From positions 50,517-114,516 of the forward strand of contig JAQENU010000010.1 in assembly GCA_027676805.1 (NCBI GenBank): a stretch of 64,000 nucleotides of DNA, read 5' to 3'. Each line of letters starts with the position of its first letter. The first letter of the stretch is position 1. Made by a program: the position numbers and the translations under genes. Origin of the DNA: Coprobacillaceae bacterium UN01-12pH3A (GTDB lineage: Bacteria > Bacillota_I > Bacilli_A > Erysipelotrichales > Coprobacillaceae). Shown here in pieces: positions 26,462-34,466 of this stretch. The notes below the pieces were generated by a model. That model saw only the letters and a list, made by a program, of their open reading frames with translations, was not told where the DNA came from and ran no database searches.

Positions 26462-27124
26462 TCAATATCCTAAATAAGTCTCAAAACGTTTAATATCACT
26501 CTTTTTCCCAACTACATATAATTTATCGCCGGTTTGGAAAACATAGTCCGGTGTGAATTCAACCGTAGTTTCATGGTCATGACGGACCGCAATGATATTT
26601 AAGTGATACTGCTGTCTCAATGATGCCTCTAATATCTTTTTGCCAATTAAAATTTCGGTTACGATCACTTCAAAGATGGCGATGTTCTCATCTAATTCAA
26701 TAAAATCCGATAAGGTTGAATACAGCAGTCGATTCGCTAAACGACATGCCATATCTTTTTCGGGATAAACAACTTCTGCGCCAATCTTTTTTAAGACAAA
26801 ACCTTGATCTTCGCTGATAGCTTTAGCGATTACTCGCGGAACTCCCATCGAAATCACATTTAATGTCACCAAAATGCTTTTATCGATCTGCTGACCGATG
26901 CAGACAATAACTGTCTTGCAGTTTTGGATACCCGCTTCAATCAAGCTTTCCTTTGTTAAATGTTCAACAACCAAAGCTTCTTCAACAAAGTCACGAATAT
27001 CTTTTATTTTAGACTCATTATTATCGATAACAAGTACTTCTTTTCCGTTATTGGCAAGTGCCATAGCTAGCGCCATGCCAAAGCGGCCTAATCCAATGAT
27101 TCCATATTCAATTGTTTGTTTCAT
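26462..27124 (-). CDS. ktrA: Potassium uptake regulatory subunit KtrA/TrkA
   Basis: 220 residues. RCK_N nucleotide-binding domain with GIIGLGRFGMALA and VLVIDNNE, then an RCK_C (TrkA-C) domain with TGDKLYVVGKKSDI. The single-RCK size is that of KtrA/KtrC rather than TrkA. The ATG at 27124 has AGGTGG in front; a GTG at 27136 is an alternative. It gates KtrB by ATP/ADP and probably cyclic di-AMP in this phylum. Immediately downstream of ktrB. Confidence 0.92.
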   Translation of the reverse strand: MKQTIEYGIIGLGRFGMALAMALANNGKEVLVIDNNESKIKDIRDFVEEALVVEHLTKESLIEAGIQNCKTVIVCIGQQIDKSILVTLNVISMGVPRVIAKAISEDQGFVLKKIGAEVVYPEKDMACRLANRLLYSTLSDFIELDENIAIFEVIVTEILIGKKILEASLRQQYHLNIIAVRHDHETTVEFTPDYVFQTGDKLYVVGKKSDIKRFETYLGY

Positions 27125-27136
27125 ACTCTTTTCCAC

Positions 27137-28429
27137 CTATCCTATCGTAATTGTTTCTTTTGAATAATGCACTCCGGATTTTTCATTGAATGACCAAAGT
27201 GATGCGATGGTCAGCGGTCCTAAACGACCGATGAACATGGTAAGAATAATCAGTAATTTGCTGATTACATTTAAACTGGTTGTAATACCGGCAGATAATC
27301 CAACTGTACCAAAAGCACTGGTGACTTCTGTCAATACATGGATAAAAGAAAATTCCGGCTGTAAGATCGTAATGCCTAGTGTCACAAAGACAACGACTGA
27401 TAGTCCTAAAAGCAAGATGATATTAGCCTTGGTGATCGTATCATTGCTGATTTCACGTTTAAAAGTGCTGCAGTTTTTATTTTTCGCAATGCTGACGACA
27501 TGTTTAAATAAAATATAAGCTGTTGTTGTCTTGATCCCGCCTCCGGTAGATCCGGGAGAAGCTCCGACAAACATCAGAATAATTAATATAAATAAAGTTG
27601 CATTTGAAAACTGTCCCAATGGAAATGTACTAAAACCGGCAGTTCTGGCTGAAGTGGAGTTAAAGAAGGCTCCCAGCCAAGTAATATTCTCTGTACATTT
27701 GATGCCAATCGTTCCGACTGCTAATAAGAAAACTGAAGTTACGATGACTACTTTTGAATGCAGAGTCAGTTTTTTAAATGAACGTTTTTTCATGATATCT
27801 AAAATAACCAAGAAACCTAAACCGCCAAAGATGATAAGGCCGCAGGTGGTTAAATTCAGTAATACATTGTTTTGATAAGGAATCAGATTCTGCAATCCGC
27901 CTAATATATCAAACCCTGAATTATTAAATGCAGCGATAGAATGAAAGATACTGATCCATACCGCTTGAAAGAAAGGATAATCTTTTGAAAAGGTAATAAA
28001 GCTTAATACTGCACCGATGCTTTCAAAAGTCAGTGTCATCAGCAAAATCGCTTTTACCAGCTTCACAATGCCTCCTAAAGAATCTAAATTCATTGCTTCT
28101 CTGACTAAAATTCGGCTTTTGATTCCTACCTTTTTACCGGCAAGAATAATAAAGCCTACCCCGATACTGGTAACCCCTAAGCCCCCGATTTGGATCAATG
28201 CGGCAACGACGATTTGTCCAAATAAATTAAATGTATCTGCGGTATCAACGGCAATCAATCCGGTGACACAGACTGCACTCGTTGAGGTAAACAAAGCATC
28301 AATCAATGAAACACGAATGCCTTCATTGGCGCTGATTGGCAGCCATAATAAAAAAGCGCCCAGCAAAATAACACCGGCAAATCCCAATGAGATGATTCGT
28401 CCCGGTCCGAGTTTTTTAAAGATACGCAT
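27137..28429 (-). CDS. ktrB: Potassium transporter KtrB/TrkH
   Basis: 430 residues of the SKT family, about eight to ten membrane helices. Selectivity-filter loops include STSAVCVTGL, FNNSGFD, NSTSARTAGFST and SAFGTVGLSAG. The preferred ATG at 28429 follows GGGAG. It forms the K+ channel-like uptake system with KtrA. The divergent neighbour is a KdpDE-like sensor pair, and their shared intergenic region holds a direct repeat at 28494-28511. Confidence 0.94.
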   Translation of the reverse strand: MRIFKKLGPGRIISLGFAGVILLGAFLLWLPISANEGIRVSLIDALFTSTSAVCVTGLIAVDTADTFNLFGQIVVAALIQIGGLGVTSIGVGFIILAGKKVGIKSRILVREAMNLDSLGGIVKLVKAILLMTLTFESIGAVLSFITFSKDYPFFQAVWISIFHSIAAFNNSGFDILGGLQNLIPYQNNVLLNLTTCGLIIFGGLGFLVILDIMKKRSFKKLTLHSKVVIVTSVFLLAVGTIGIKCTENITWLGAFFNSTSARTAGFSTFPLGQFSNATLFILIILMFVGASPGSTGGGIKTTTAYILFKHVVSIAKNKNCSTFKREISNDTITKANIILLLGLSVVVFVTLGITILQPEFSFIHVLTEVTSAFGTVGLSAGITTSLNVISKLLIILTMFIGRLGPLTIASLWSFNEKSGVHYSKETITIG

Positions 28430-28493
28430 TTTTCTCACTCCCTACGCTAACAGTGTATTCCCAAATAATTTTTAACTCAACAAAATCCACTTT

Positions 28494-28511
28494 ATCTTAA
28501 CGACATCTTAA
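28494..28511. promoter_or_regulatory. Direct repeat ATCTTAA-N4-ATCTTAA between ktrB and the kdpD-like gene
   Basis: Two identical 7-mers (28494-28500 and 28505-28511) with an 11-bp period, in the 148-base divergent region. OmpR-family regulators such as KdpE usually bind direct repeats about one helical turn apart. Confidence 0.45.
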
Positions 28512-28577
28512 TCCGTATTCTCACGATTTGCTTTTGCTTAATAGATGTAAATGTATATAATGATAATAGGTGATAAA

Positions 28578-30017
28578 ATGAATAAATCAAAAGATCTGCT
28601 GATCACAATCATTGCGATGGGATGTGCAACGATGATCGCTCAGCTGTTTACACTCTTTACCAATAATCCCGCGAATACTTCTATTTCTTATATTTTCTTT
28701 ATCGTCCTCATTTCACGTTATACCTCCGGCTATCGATGGGGTGTAATCGCATCGATATTTTCAGTTTTTGCGATCAATTTCCTTTTTACTTATCCCTATT
28801 TTAAAATTAACTTTACCTTATCAGGTTATCCCTTAACATTCTTCGGTCTGCTGCTGATCTCTATTTTTTGCAGTGCCATTACAGCTCATGCCAAGGAACA
28901 GACACGCATTGCCAATGAGCGGGAAATGATGATGGTACGATTGAATGATTTCAACCGTTCACTGCTGATTTCTAAGGACAGTGATCAGACTATTGATATT
29001 ACCCTAGCCTATATTCATACTCTGCTCCATTGTGATTGTCTGATCTACTTTGAATATGAGGATATAAAGAAGCAGACTTCTACCTGCGATCCTGCCTGCT
29101 TTGAAGAGTTTTCTGTCAAAACCAGTATTGCTCATGTTTTAAAAGAACAGACAATATTTAAAGACCACCACTATACGTATCTGCCATTAGACCAGCTCGG
29201 TGTCGTTGGAATCAAGGATTTAAATAGTGATACGTCTTTAACTTATCTTTCTTTAATCGTTCAGCAGTCAGCCATGAATTTGGAAAAACAGGTACTTCAG
29301 GATACACATCATCGTTTAAGTGTTGAAACGGAAAAAGAAAAGATGAGAGCTAACCTGCTGCGTGCCATTTCTCATGATCTGAGAACACCACTCACAAACA
29401 TGATTGGTGCAAGTGCCACTTATATCGAAGCAAAAGAACATTTAAGTCAAGAAGAACGTGATCGCTTAGTTGCCAGTATTCACGAAGATTCCAACTGGCT
29501 TTTACACATGGTAGAAAATCTTTTATCCGTGACACGCATTCGTCAGGAGGAAACAAAAGTAACCAAAACGGCAGAAGCTGTTGAAGAGATTGCGGCGGAA
29601 TCCATCACCCGCGTTAAAAAGCGCTACCCTGATACACAAATCAAAGTGACGGTACCCGATGAATATTTACTGGTTCCGATGGATGCCACATTAATTGAAC
29701 AGGTTATTATCAATCTAATCGAGAATGCCATTAAATATGCCAAGTCCACTCAGCCAATCGAACTTATTGTCACTAAGACAGATACACATGCAGTTTTTGA
29801 TATTATCGATTATGGGGTAGGGTTTGATACCGAGGATATGGAAACTATTTTTGATTCTTATCGCAGCAATGATGCTTCTAAGGGAATGGGGATCGGTTTA
29901 TCGATCTGTAAGACCATTATTCTTGCCCATGACGGAGAAATCTTTGCGAAAAAGAATCCACTGGGAACTCAGTTTACTTTCTTATTACCATTAGGAGGTC
30001 AATCTTATGAAAGCTAA
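28578..30017 (+). CDS. KdpD-like sensor histidine kinase lacking the KdpD/Usp domain
   Basis: 479 residues from the ATG at 28578 (AGGTGAT site). Four closely spaced membrane helices (about 5-105) form a DUF4118 domain; then a GAF-like region, HisKA with phospho-acceptor His266 in RAISHDLRTPLTNMIG, and HATPase with NLIENAIKYAK and GMGIGLSICK. Full KdpD is about 900 residues with an N-terminal KdpD domain and Usp domain, which are absent here. It overlaps the response regulator gene by 11 bases. Probably senses K+ limitation or envelope/osmotic state. Confidence 0.88.
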   Translation: MNKSKDLLITIIAMGCATMIAQLFTLFTNNPANTSISYIFFIVLISRYTSGYRWGVIASIFSVFAINFLFTYPYFKINFTLSGYPLTFFGLLLISIFCSAITAHAKEQTRIANEREMMMVRLNDFNRSLLISKDSDQTIDITLAYIHTLLHCDCLIYFEYEDIKKQTSTCDPACFEEFSVKTSIAHVLKEQTIFKDHHYTYLPLDQLGVVGIKDLNSDTSLTYLSLIVQQSAMNLEKQVLQDTHHRLSVETEKEKMRANLLRAISHDLRTPLTNMIGASATYIEAKEHLSQEERDRLVASIHEDSNWLLHMVENLLSVTRIRQEETKVTKTAEAVEEIAAESITRVKKRYPDTQIKVTVPDEYLLVPMDATLIEQVIINLIENAIKYAKSTQPIELIVTKTDTHAVFDIIDYGVGFDTEDMETIFDSYRSNDASKGMGIGLSICKTIILAHDGEIFAKKNPLGTQFTFLLPLGGQSYES

Positions 30018-30687
30018 AATTATGATTATTGAAGACGAAATCAATATATGCAATTTTGTCTCTACTACCTTGCAGGCTCATCACTATGACACCTGTAAAT
30101 TTTTAAAAGGAAAAAAAGCATTAGACTATCTTCAATCCAATCCCATTGATCTAATCTTATTAGATTTGGGACTGCCGGATATGGACGGCATTGATATTTT
30201 AAAATATGTTAAGGGGCATACCACGATCCCAATCATTATTATTTCAGCTCGTACCGACGAAAAACAAAAAGTTGAAGCACTGGACTTAGGTGCTGATGAC
30301 TACATTACCAAACCTTTTGGAACAGAAGAACTTCTGGCTAGAATCCGAACGACCTTTCGTCATTTCGATCATTTGAATCCTTCTCACTATCGCTACAAAG
30401 AATTGCTGATTGATTTTGATAAACGTCGCATCACGCTCGCAAACCAAGATATTCATCTTACTCAGATTGAATATAAGTTAGTTTCTCTGCTTGCGAAAAA
30501 TGCCGGAAAAGTATTAACCTATGACTTTATTATCAAACAAATTTGGGGTCCCTATGCCCCCGATGATAATCAGATTCTCCGCGTCAACATGGCAAATATT
30601 CGCCGTAAATTAGAGACAAACCCCGCTGATCCGCAATATATTTTTACGGAGGTTGGGGTGGGTTATCGCATGGCAGAACCTCAGTAA
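30007..30687 (+). CDS. KdpE-like OmpR family response regulator
   Basis: 226 residues. Receiver domain with IIEDE, phospho-acceptor Asp in LILLDLGLPDMDG and ADDYITKPF, followed by the OmpR/PhoB winged helix with LTQIEYKLVSLLAKN and the C-terminal VGVGYRM, all typical of KdpE. Overlaps the kinase gene. No kdpFABC genes follow. The nearest potassium genes are the divergent ktrAB, so those are the most likely targets. Confidence 0.88.
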   Translation: MKAKIMIIEDEINICNFVSTTLQAHHYDTCKFLKGKKALDYLQSNPIDLILLDLGLPDMDGIDILKYVKGHTTIPIIIISARTDEKQKVEALDLGADDYITKPFGTEELLARIRTTFRHFDHLNPSHYRYKELLIDFDKRRITLANQDIHLTQIEYKLVSLLAKNAGKVLTYDFIIKQIWGPYAPDDNQILRVNMANIRRKLETNPADPQYIFTEVGVGYRMAEPQ

Positions 30688-30791
30688 ACAGCCTGATACG
30701 ATTTATGCCAAAAGATTGTGACATTTTTCTACATTGATTTTAGATTATCATTATTTTATGCTTATAGTAGATAAATAATAGGAGGCAAGGT

Positions 30792-30860
30792 ATGGAAAAT
30801 AAATATGTACGTCTTCTTGTATTGGTAATGGGAGTGCTGCTTCTTTCCGGTTTTATGTAA
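30792..30860 (+). CDS. Possible 22-residue hydrophobic peptide
   Basis: ATG at 30792 preceded by AGGAGG at 6-base spacing. It encodes 22 residues, charged at the start (MENKYVR) and then entirely hydrophobic (LLVLVMGVLLLSGFM). One membrane helix is possible, with the size and build of small subunits such as KdpF, although no sequence match is claimed. It starts 104 bases after kdpE-like and is closed by an exceptionally strong terminator. Could be a membrane micropeptide or a leader remnant. Confidence 0.5.
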   Translation: MENKYVRLLVLVMGVLLLSGFM

Positions 30861-30874
30861 GAAGCATTCCCTTG

Positions 30875-30922
30875 AAAAGATGCTAGGTTAAATTTGGGCT
30901 AATTTAACTTAGCATCTTTTTA
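30875..30922 (+). terminator. Very strong terminator after the micropeptide
   Basis: A 20-bp stem (30875-30894 with 30901-30920, one G-U pair) and a 6-base loop, followed by TTTTTA. Confidence 0.92.
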
Positions 30923-30956
30923 CTTTCTAAAATATTGAAATTAATATCTGATCAGA

Positions 30957-31218
30957 AGTTTACAGTGCCAATAAATAAAATTTTAAAGGGAGTAATCACA
31001 AAACTGAGTATGAAAGTATAAAAAATTGTTTTAATAAACTTGCTCTTTGTTTTTTGAGTATATGTATTCAATTTTTACAGCCGCTCATCAATGGTGTAAG
31101 ATCATCCGATATAACTGATTTGATTACGAATACACTGGGCGGAATGATTGGTTATTTCTTTTATATTGTTTTCAAACCGATAACATTAAATATTTTAAAA
31201 TATATTAAAAATAAATAA
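30957..31218 (+). pseudogene. Decayed VanZ-like gene
   Basis: The stretch before the CorC gene carries the C-terminal VanZ pattern: a frame ending at TAA 31216 reads IQFLQPLINGVRSSDI then NTLGGMIGYFFYI, equivalent to the R..D..D...NT.GG.IGY motif of VanZ proteins. Its upstream continuation (VPINKILKGVI at about 30963-30996) is in another frame and runs into a stop. There is no start codon. Inactive gene with at least one frameshift and 5' loss. It explains most of the otherwise gene-free 30923-31232. Confidence 0.65.
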
Positions 31219-31232
31219 GCAGTCTCTTAAAA

Positions 31233-31258
31233 CAAAAAAGCCGCAGGTTTCCCTACGA
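31233..31258 (-). terminator. Terminator after the CorC/HlyC-type gene
   Basis: On the minus strand CGTAGG-GAAA-CCTGCG followed by GCTTTTTTG, 5 bases after the stop. Confidence 0.85.
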
Positions 31259-31263
31259 CGATG

Positions 31264-32583
31264 CTAGTCACTTGTGACTGCTTTTTTATTGAGTTTTACT
31301 TTTTCTATACGCAGATCATGAATTTCAACGACCGTGAACTCCAGATCATCGATCATGACGATCGGATGTGCTCCCGGTTTTGGAATATAGCCCAGCTTTT
31401 CAATGACTAAGCCTGACAGAGTATCGCTGTTGACAGACGTTAAATTCAAGTCAAGCTCTTCATTGATCTCCACTAAACTTAATTTTCCATCTAAAACATA
31501 GCTGCCATCTTCGTTGCATAAAATCTGTTCCTCTTCAAAATCATATTCATCATTTAAATCACCGACAATCTCTTCGACTAAGTCGACCATCGTGACGATT
31601 CCGCTGAACGCACCATATTCATCGATCAGAATCGCCATATGCTGACTGCTGTTTTGAAGCTGGGTGAATAATTCTTTTGTATTCTTACTGTCTGGTATAA
31701 AATAAGGAGTTTTCATGATCTTTCTGATATCCACCTCTTCAAACGAATGATGACGTGCTTCGATCATAAAATCTTTCATATTCAAAACCCCGATGACATC
31801 ATCGATGTCTTCATCATAAACCGGTACACGGCTATGGTAGGTATTCAATAATTCATCTAGGTAATTTTTTATTGGTTCATTAATATCAATCGCATAAACA
31901 TCAACACTCGGTGTCATAATATCACGAGCCGTCTTATCATCAAATAAGAAAATCGAATTAATCATCTGAGCATCCTGCTCATTAAACACTCCGATTTCAC
32001 TTCCGTTATCCAGCATAGCCATCACTTCTTCTTCCGATACGCTTTCTTCAAACTCGGATGAACGAATTCCTAATAATCTTAATACACCATTTGTGGATAA
32101 AGACAGTAATTTGATAAACGGCGACATCATTTTAGAAATAAAATTAATGGGTTTCACTGTCATCAAACTAAACTTTTCTGCATAATGCAGTGCTAAACGC
32201 TTTGGCACCAATTCTCCAAAGACTAAAGTGAAGTAAGATAAAATAATCGTTACGACTACAACGGCTAATGTTGATGAATAAGGAATTCCTGCTTTCACCA
32301 TTACATTGGCTAAAACCTGTGAAATTCCGGTTGCTGCCGAAGCACTTGAAAAGAATCCGGCAAAAGTAATAGCGACCTGAATTGTGGATAAGAACTTTGT
32401 TGAATCATCAAACAGATGTGTCAATAAAGTCGCTCTTGAATCTCCTTGAGCCGCTTTTGCACGTATCTTATTCTTATTGACAGATACAATTGCCATTTCT
32501 GCTCCTGCAAAAAAGGCATTCACTAAAGTTAAAAAAACTAAAAATAATAATTGAATCAATATGTTTCCCGACGCGGGGTCCAT
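31264..32583 (-). CDS. CNNM/CorC (hemolysin-like) membrane protein with CBS domains
   Basis: 439 residues. N-terminal CNNM/DUF21 membrane domain with four hydrophobic segments (about 5-165), a pair of CBS domains (about 215-340, with MTPSVDVYAID, NMKDFM and IDEYGAFSGIVTMVDLVEEIVGD) and a C-terminal CorC_HlyC transporter-associated domain (about 355-430). Family members are Na+-coupled Mg2+ exporters or magnesium/cobalt resistance factors; the hemolysin name is historical. Single gene with its own terminator. Confidence 0.93.
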   Translation of the reverse strand: MDPASGNILIQLLFLVFLTLVNAFFAGAEMAIVSVNKNKIRAKAAQGDSRATLLTHLFDDSTKFLSTIQVAITFAGFFSSASAATGISQVLANVMVKAGIPYSSTLAVVVVTIILSYFTLVFGELVPKRLALHYAEKFSLMTVKPINFISKMMSPFIKLLSLSTNGVLRLLGIRSSEFEESVSEEEVMAMLDNGSEIGVFNEQDAQMINSIFLFDDKTARDIMTPSVDVYAIDINEPIKNYLDELLNTYHSRVPVYDEDIDDVIGVLNMKDFMIEARHHSFEEVDIRKIMKTPYFIPDSKNTKELFTQLQNSSQHMAILIDEYGAFSGIVTMVDLVEEIVGDLNDEYDFEEEQILCNEDGSYVLDGKLSLVEINEELDLNLTSVNSDTLSGLVIEKLGYIPKPGAHPIVMIDDLEFTVVEIHDLRIEKVKLNKKAVTSD

Positions 32584-32672
32584 TTCTTCATTCCTCCTAA
32601 CATATTGCTACCATTATAGCAAAACAATTATGAATAGATGATGAATAAAATTAAATCTTAACATTTTCTTTA

Positions 32673-33185
32673 TTATTCCTGTTCGTAATTTTCTTCCATC
32701 CATTCTTTGAATTCATCTACAAATTCATTGAATTTATCTTGTTTTTTCGTTTCATCACTGATCCCATAATAATCTAAATCTAAAAATGTATAGCGATCTA
32801 TAATTTTATTATTTTGATAATGTTGTAAAGTGGGAGTCCAATCGAAATCAAGATTCTTTTGCAGATTATCATAAAAATCGATTTCTTCTTGTGAGGCACC
32901 CTCTTTTTTTGCATTATCCCGGAAGTTTTTCACATTTAAGTAGTAAATTCCCTGTCCGGTCTCATTTACATAGTCCTCTAAATAAGGATAAAAGACCTGA
33001 CAATCCCCACAATCAGGTCGTCCGATATAGAGCAGGAAATCTGTTTGGGAAGATAGTTTTTCTTTCAGCTGTGTATAATCTATTTCTTCAATTGCAGTTG
33101 TTCGATCATACTGCGTTTCTACTTTTCTTTGCGTACATCCTAATAAAGCAACCATTAAACAAATAACGATGAACCATCTTTTCAT
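32673..33185 (-). CDS. Thioredoxin-like lipoprotein (bacteriocin transport accessory type)
   Basis: 170 residues. Signal peptide with lipobox ALLGC (Cys16), so it is anchored outside the membrane. Mature part with a thioredoxin-like fold: strand LLYIGRPDCGDCQVFYPYL with the redox pair Cys-Gly-Asp-Cys, and the cis-Pro region DWTPTLQHY. This build is that of the bacteriocin transport accessory/PedC-like thiol proteins. No bacteriocin gene is nearby, so a general extracytoplasmic disulfide role is more likely. Confidence 0.85.
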   Translation of the reverse strand: MKRWFIVICLMVALLGCTQRKVETQYDRTTAIEEIDYTQLKEKLSSQTDFLLYIGRPDCGDCQVFYPYLEDYVNETGQGIYYLNVKNFRDNAKKEGASQEEIDFYDNLQKNLDFDWTPTLQHYQNNKIIDRYTFLDLDYYGISDETKKQDKFNEFVDEFKEWMEENYEQE

Positions 33186-33243
33186 AAGCTCCTCCTTTTT
33201 TTATGACTATATCATAAATAGATGATAGTTTCTATCTCTTTCC

Positions 33244-33831
33244 TTATTTCTTGCGCCATCGATAAAATGTTGAGATACTGACATTCAGCATATCGGCAGC
33301 TTCTTTTGTCGTAATTTGTTTTTTATTGAATAAACGAATCACTTCACTGTAATAATCGGGTTTATTAATTGGCGTTGGTCCAAATTTCACCCCACGTTTT
33401 TTTGCCGCTTCTATTCCCTCAGCCTGACGCTGACGAATGTTTTCTCTTTCATTTTGAGCGACAAAGCTTAACAGCTGCAGGACTAAGTCTGAAATAAAGG
33501 TTCCCAGCAAATCTTTGCTGCGGGTCGTATTCAGCAGCGGCATATCAATAACGACAATATCTGCTCCGATCTTTTTTGTAATCAGTTTCCATTGATCAAT
33601 GATTTCTTCATAGTTACGTCCTAAGCGATCGATCGACTTTATATAGACAATATCGCCGTTTTTTAATCGCTTAATCATGCGTTTATAGGCTGGACGATTA
33701 AAATCTTTTCCACTCAGTTTATCCGTATAGAGATTCTTTTTCGGTATATCATACTGATCTAATGAAAACTTTTGACGATCATCATTTTGATCTTTGGTTG
33801 AAACACGGATATATCCAAAATTATTTACCAT
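33244..33831 (-). CDS. Serine recombinase (resolvase/invertase family)
   Basis: 195 residues. Catalytic Ser11 in GYIRVSTKDQ, the arginine-containing SIDRLGRN motif and a long E-helix, then a C-terminal helix-turn-helix (about 160-192, TTKEAADMLNVSISTFYRWRKK in part). Length and order match small resolvases and invertases of the Tn3/Pin type. No transposase, invertible segment or cargo is recognisable around it, so it is a solitary remnant or an independent site-specific recombinase. A cluster of matching half-sites lies 20-60 bases upstream. Confidence 0.92.
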   Translation of the reverse strand: MVNNFGYIRVSTKDQNDDRQKFSLDQYDIPKKNLYTDKLSGKDFNRPAYKRMIKRLKNGDIVYIKSIDRLGRNYEEIIDQWKLITKKIGADIVVIDMPLLNTTRSKDLLGTFISDLVLQLLSFVAQNERENIRQRQAEGIEAAKKRGVKFGPTPINKPDYYSEVIRLFNKKQITTKEAADMLNVSISTFYRWRKK

Positions 33832-33850
33832 AATTTACCTCCTTATATTG

Positions 33851-33890
33851 TTAGTATGACTACGCGAATTAATAGTATACTAATTAGTAT
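33851..33890. repeat. Half-site cluster TTAGTAT / ATACTAA upstream of the recombinase
   Basis: TTAGTAT at 33851-33857 and a perfect 14-bp palindrome made of ATACTAA (33877-33883) and TTAGTAT (33884-33890). Probable binding site of the recombinase or of its own regulation (res-like); also the promoter region. Confidence 0.5.
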
Positions 33891-33959
33891 TTTGCAGTAA
33901 ATCATCGTAAAAGAAAATAGTAGTTTCTATACTTGTTTTTCTTTTTTTAATAACCAAAT

Positions 33960-33988
33960 TAAAAACACGAAACAAGCCGTTCGTGTTT
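33960..33988 (-). terminator. Terminator after the PH-like protein gene
   Basis: AAACACGAA and TTCGTGTTT arms (overlapping the stop codon) with TTTTTAA on the minus strand. Confidence 0.8.
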
Positions 33989-34424
33989 ACTTATCTAAAA
34001 CTTTTATATGATTCGCTTTTAATAACAGCTGCTGAATAAATTCCAGCTTTCTCACCGGAGAAATCAGCACCTCATCTTCTCCATTTCCGCCATTTTGTGC
34101 TTTAAAGACGAGATCAATGCGATCCAATGATAAAGCAGATGAAGCAAGCGGATTATGGGTTTCTTTTAATGTGTGAATATCCTTGTAAGGAATCTTCAAA
34201 GGTCTGCCTATTCCACAACGAATAAAAAGATGATCTTTTTCTAATACATAGTATGTTCTAAATGTGAGATCCAACATATACAGATCACAAGGAATCATAA
34301 TCAGCAAAACAATGAAGACCGTCGTATTTGAAACGGCCTTTTCGATTAAGGGAACATTCAGCCATACCATCATAATCATTGAGATGATCCAGATTATTCC
34401 TATCTTAGAGCGATATTTCATCAT
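33987..34424 (-). CDS. YyaB-like membrane protein with bacterial PH domain
   Basis: 145 residues: two N-terminal membrane helices (about 7-25 and 33-53), then a short PH-like beta domain with YYVLEKDHLFIRCG and IPYKDIHTLKETHNPLASSALSLDRI, the recognisable pattern of the YyaB/DUF1200 group. Two consecutive ATGs exist (34424, 34421). Function unknown; the family is probably membrane-associated. Confidence 0.75.
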   Translation of the reverse strand: MMKYRSKIGIIWIISMIMMVWLNVPLIEKAVSNTTVFIVLLIMIPCDLYMLDLTFRTYYVLEKDHLFIRCGIGRPLKIPYKDIHTLKETHNPLASSALSLDRIDLVFKAQNGGNGEDEVLISPVRKLEFIQQLLLKANHIKVLDK

Positions 34425-34439
34425 GCTTCTCCTATTTTA

Positions 34440-34464
34440 TAAAAAGATCCCATATGGGACCTTT
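34440..34464 (-). terminator. Terminator after gpmI
   Basis: AGGTCCCA and TGGGATCT stem with 4-base loop on the minus strand, then TTTTTAT. Confidence 0.88.
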
Positions 34465-34466
34465 CA

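Noticed and set aside
26462..28429. ktrAB as TrkA/TrkH with a double RCK subunit
   Set aside because: The regulatory subunit is 220 residues with one RCK_N/RCK_C pair, which fits Ktr better than the long TrkA.
32673..33185. Part of a bacteriocin locus
   Set aside because: The lipoprotein resembles bacteriocin accessory proteins, but no precursor, immunity or bacteriocin ABC gene is nearby.
33244..33831. Insertion sequence or prophage at the recombinase
   Set aside because: No terminal inverted repeats, transposase or phage genes on either side; reported only as a solitary recombinase.
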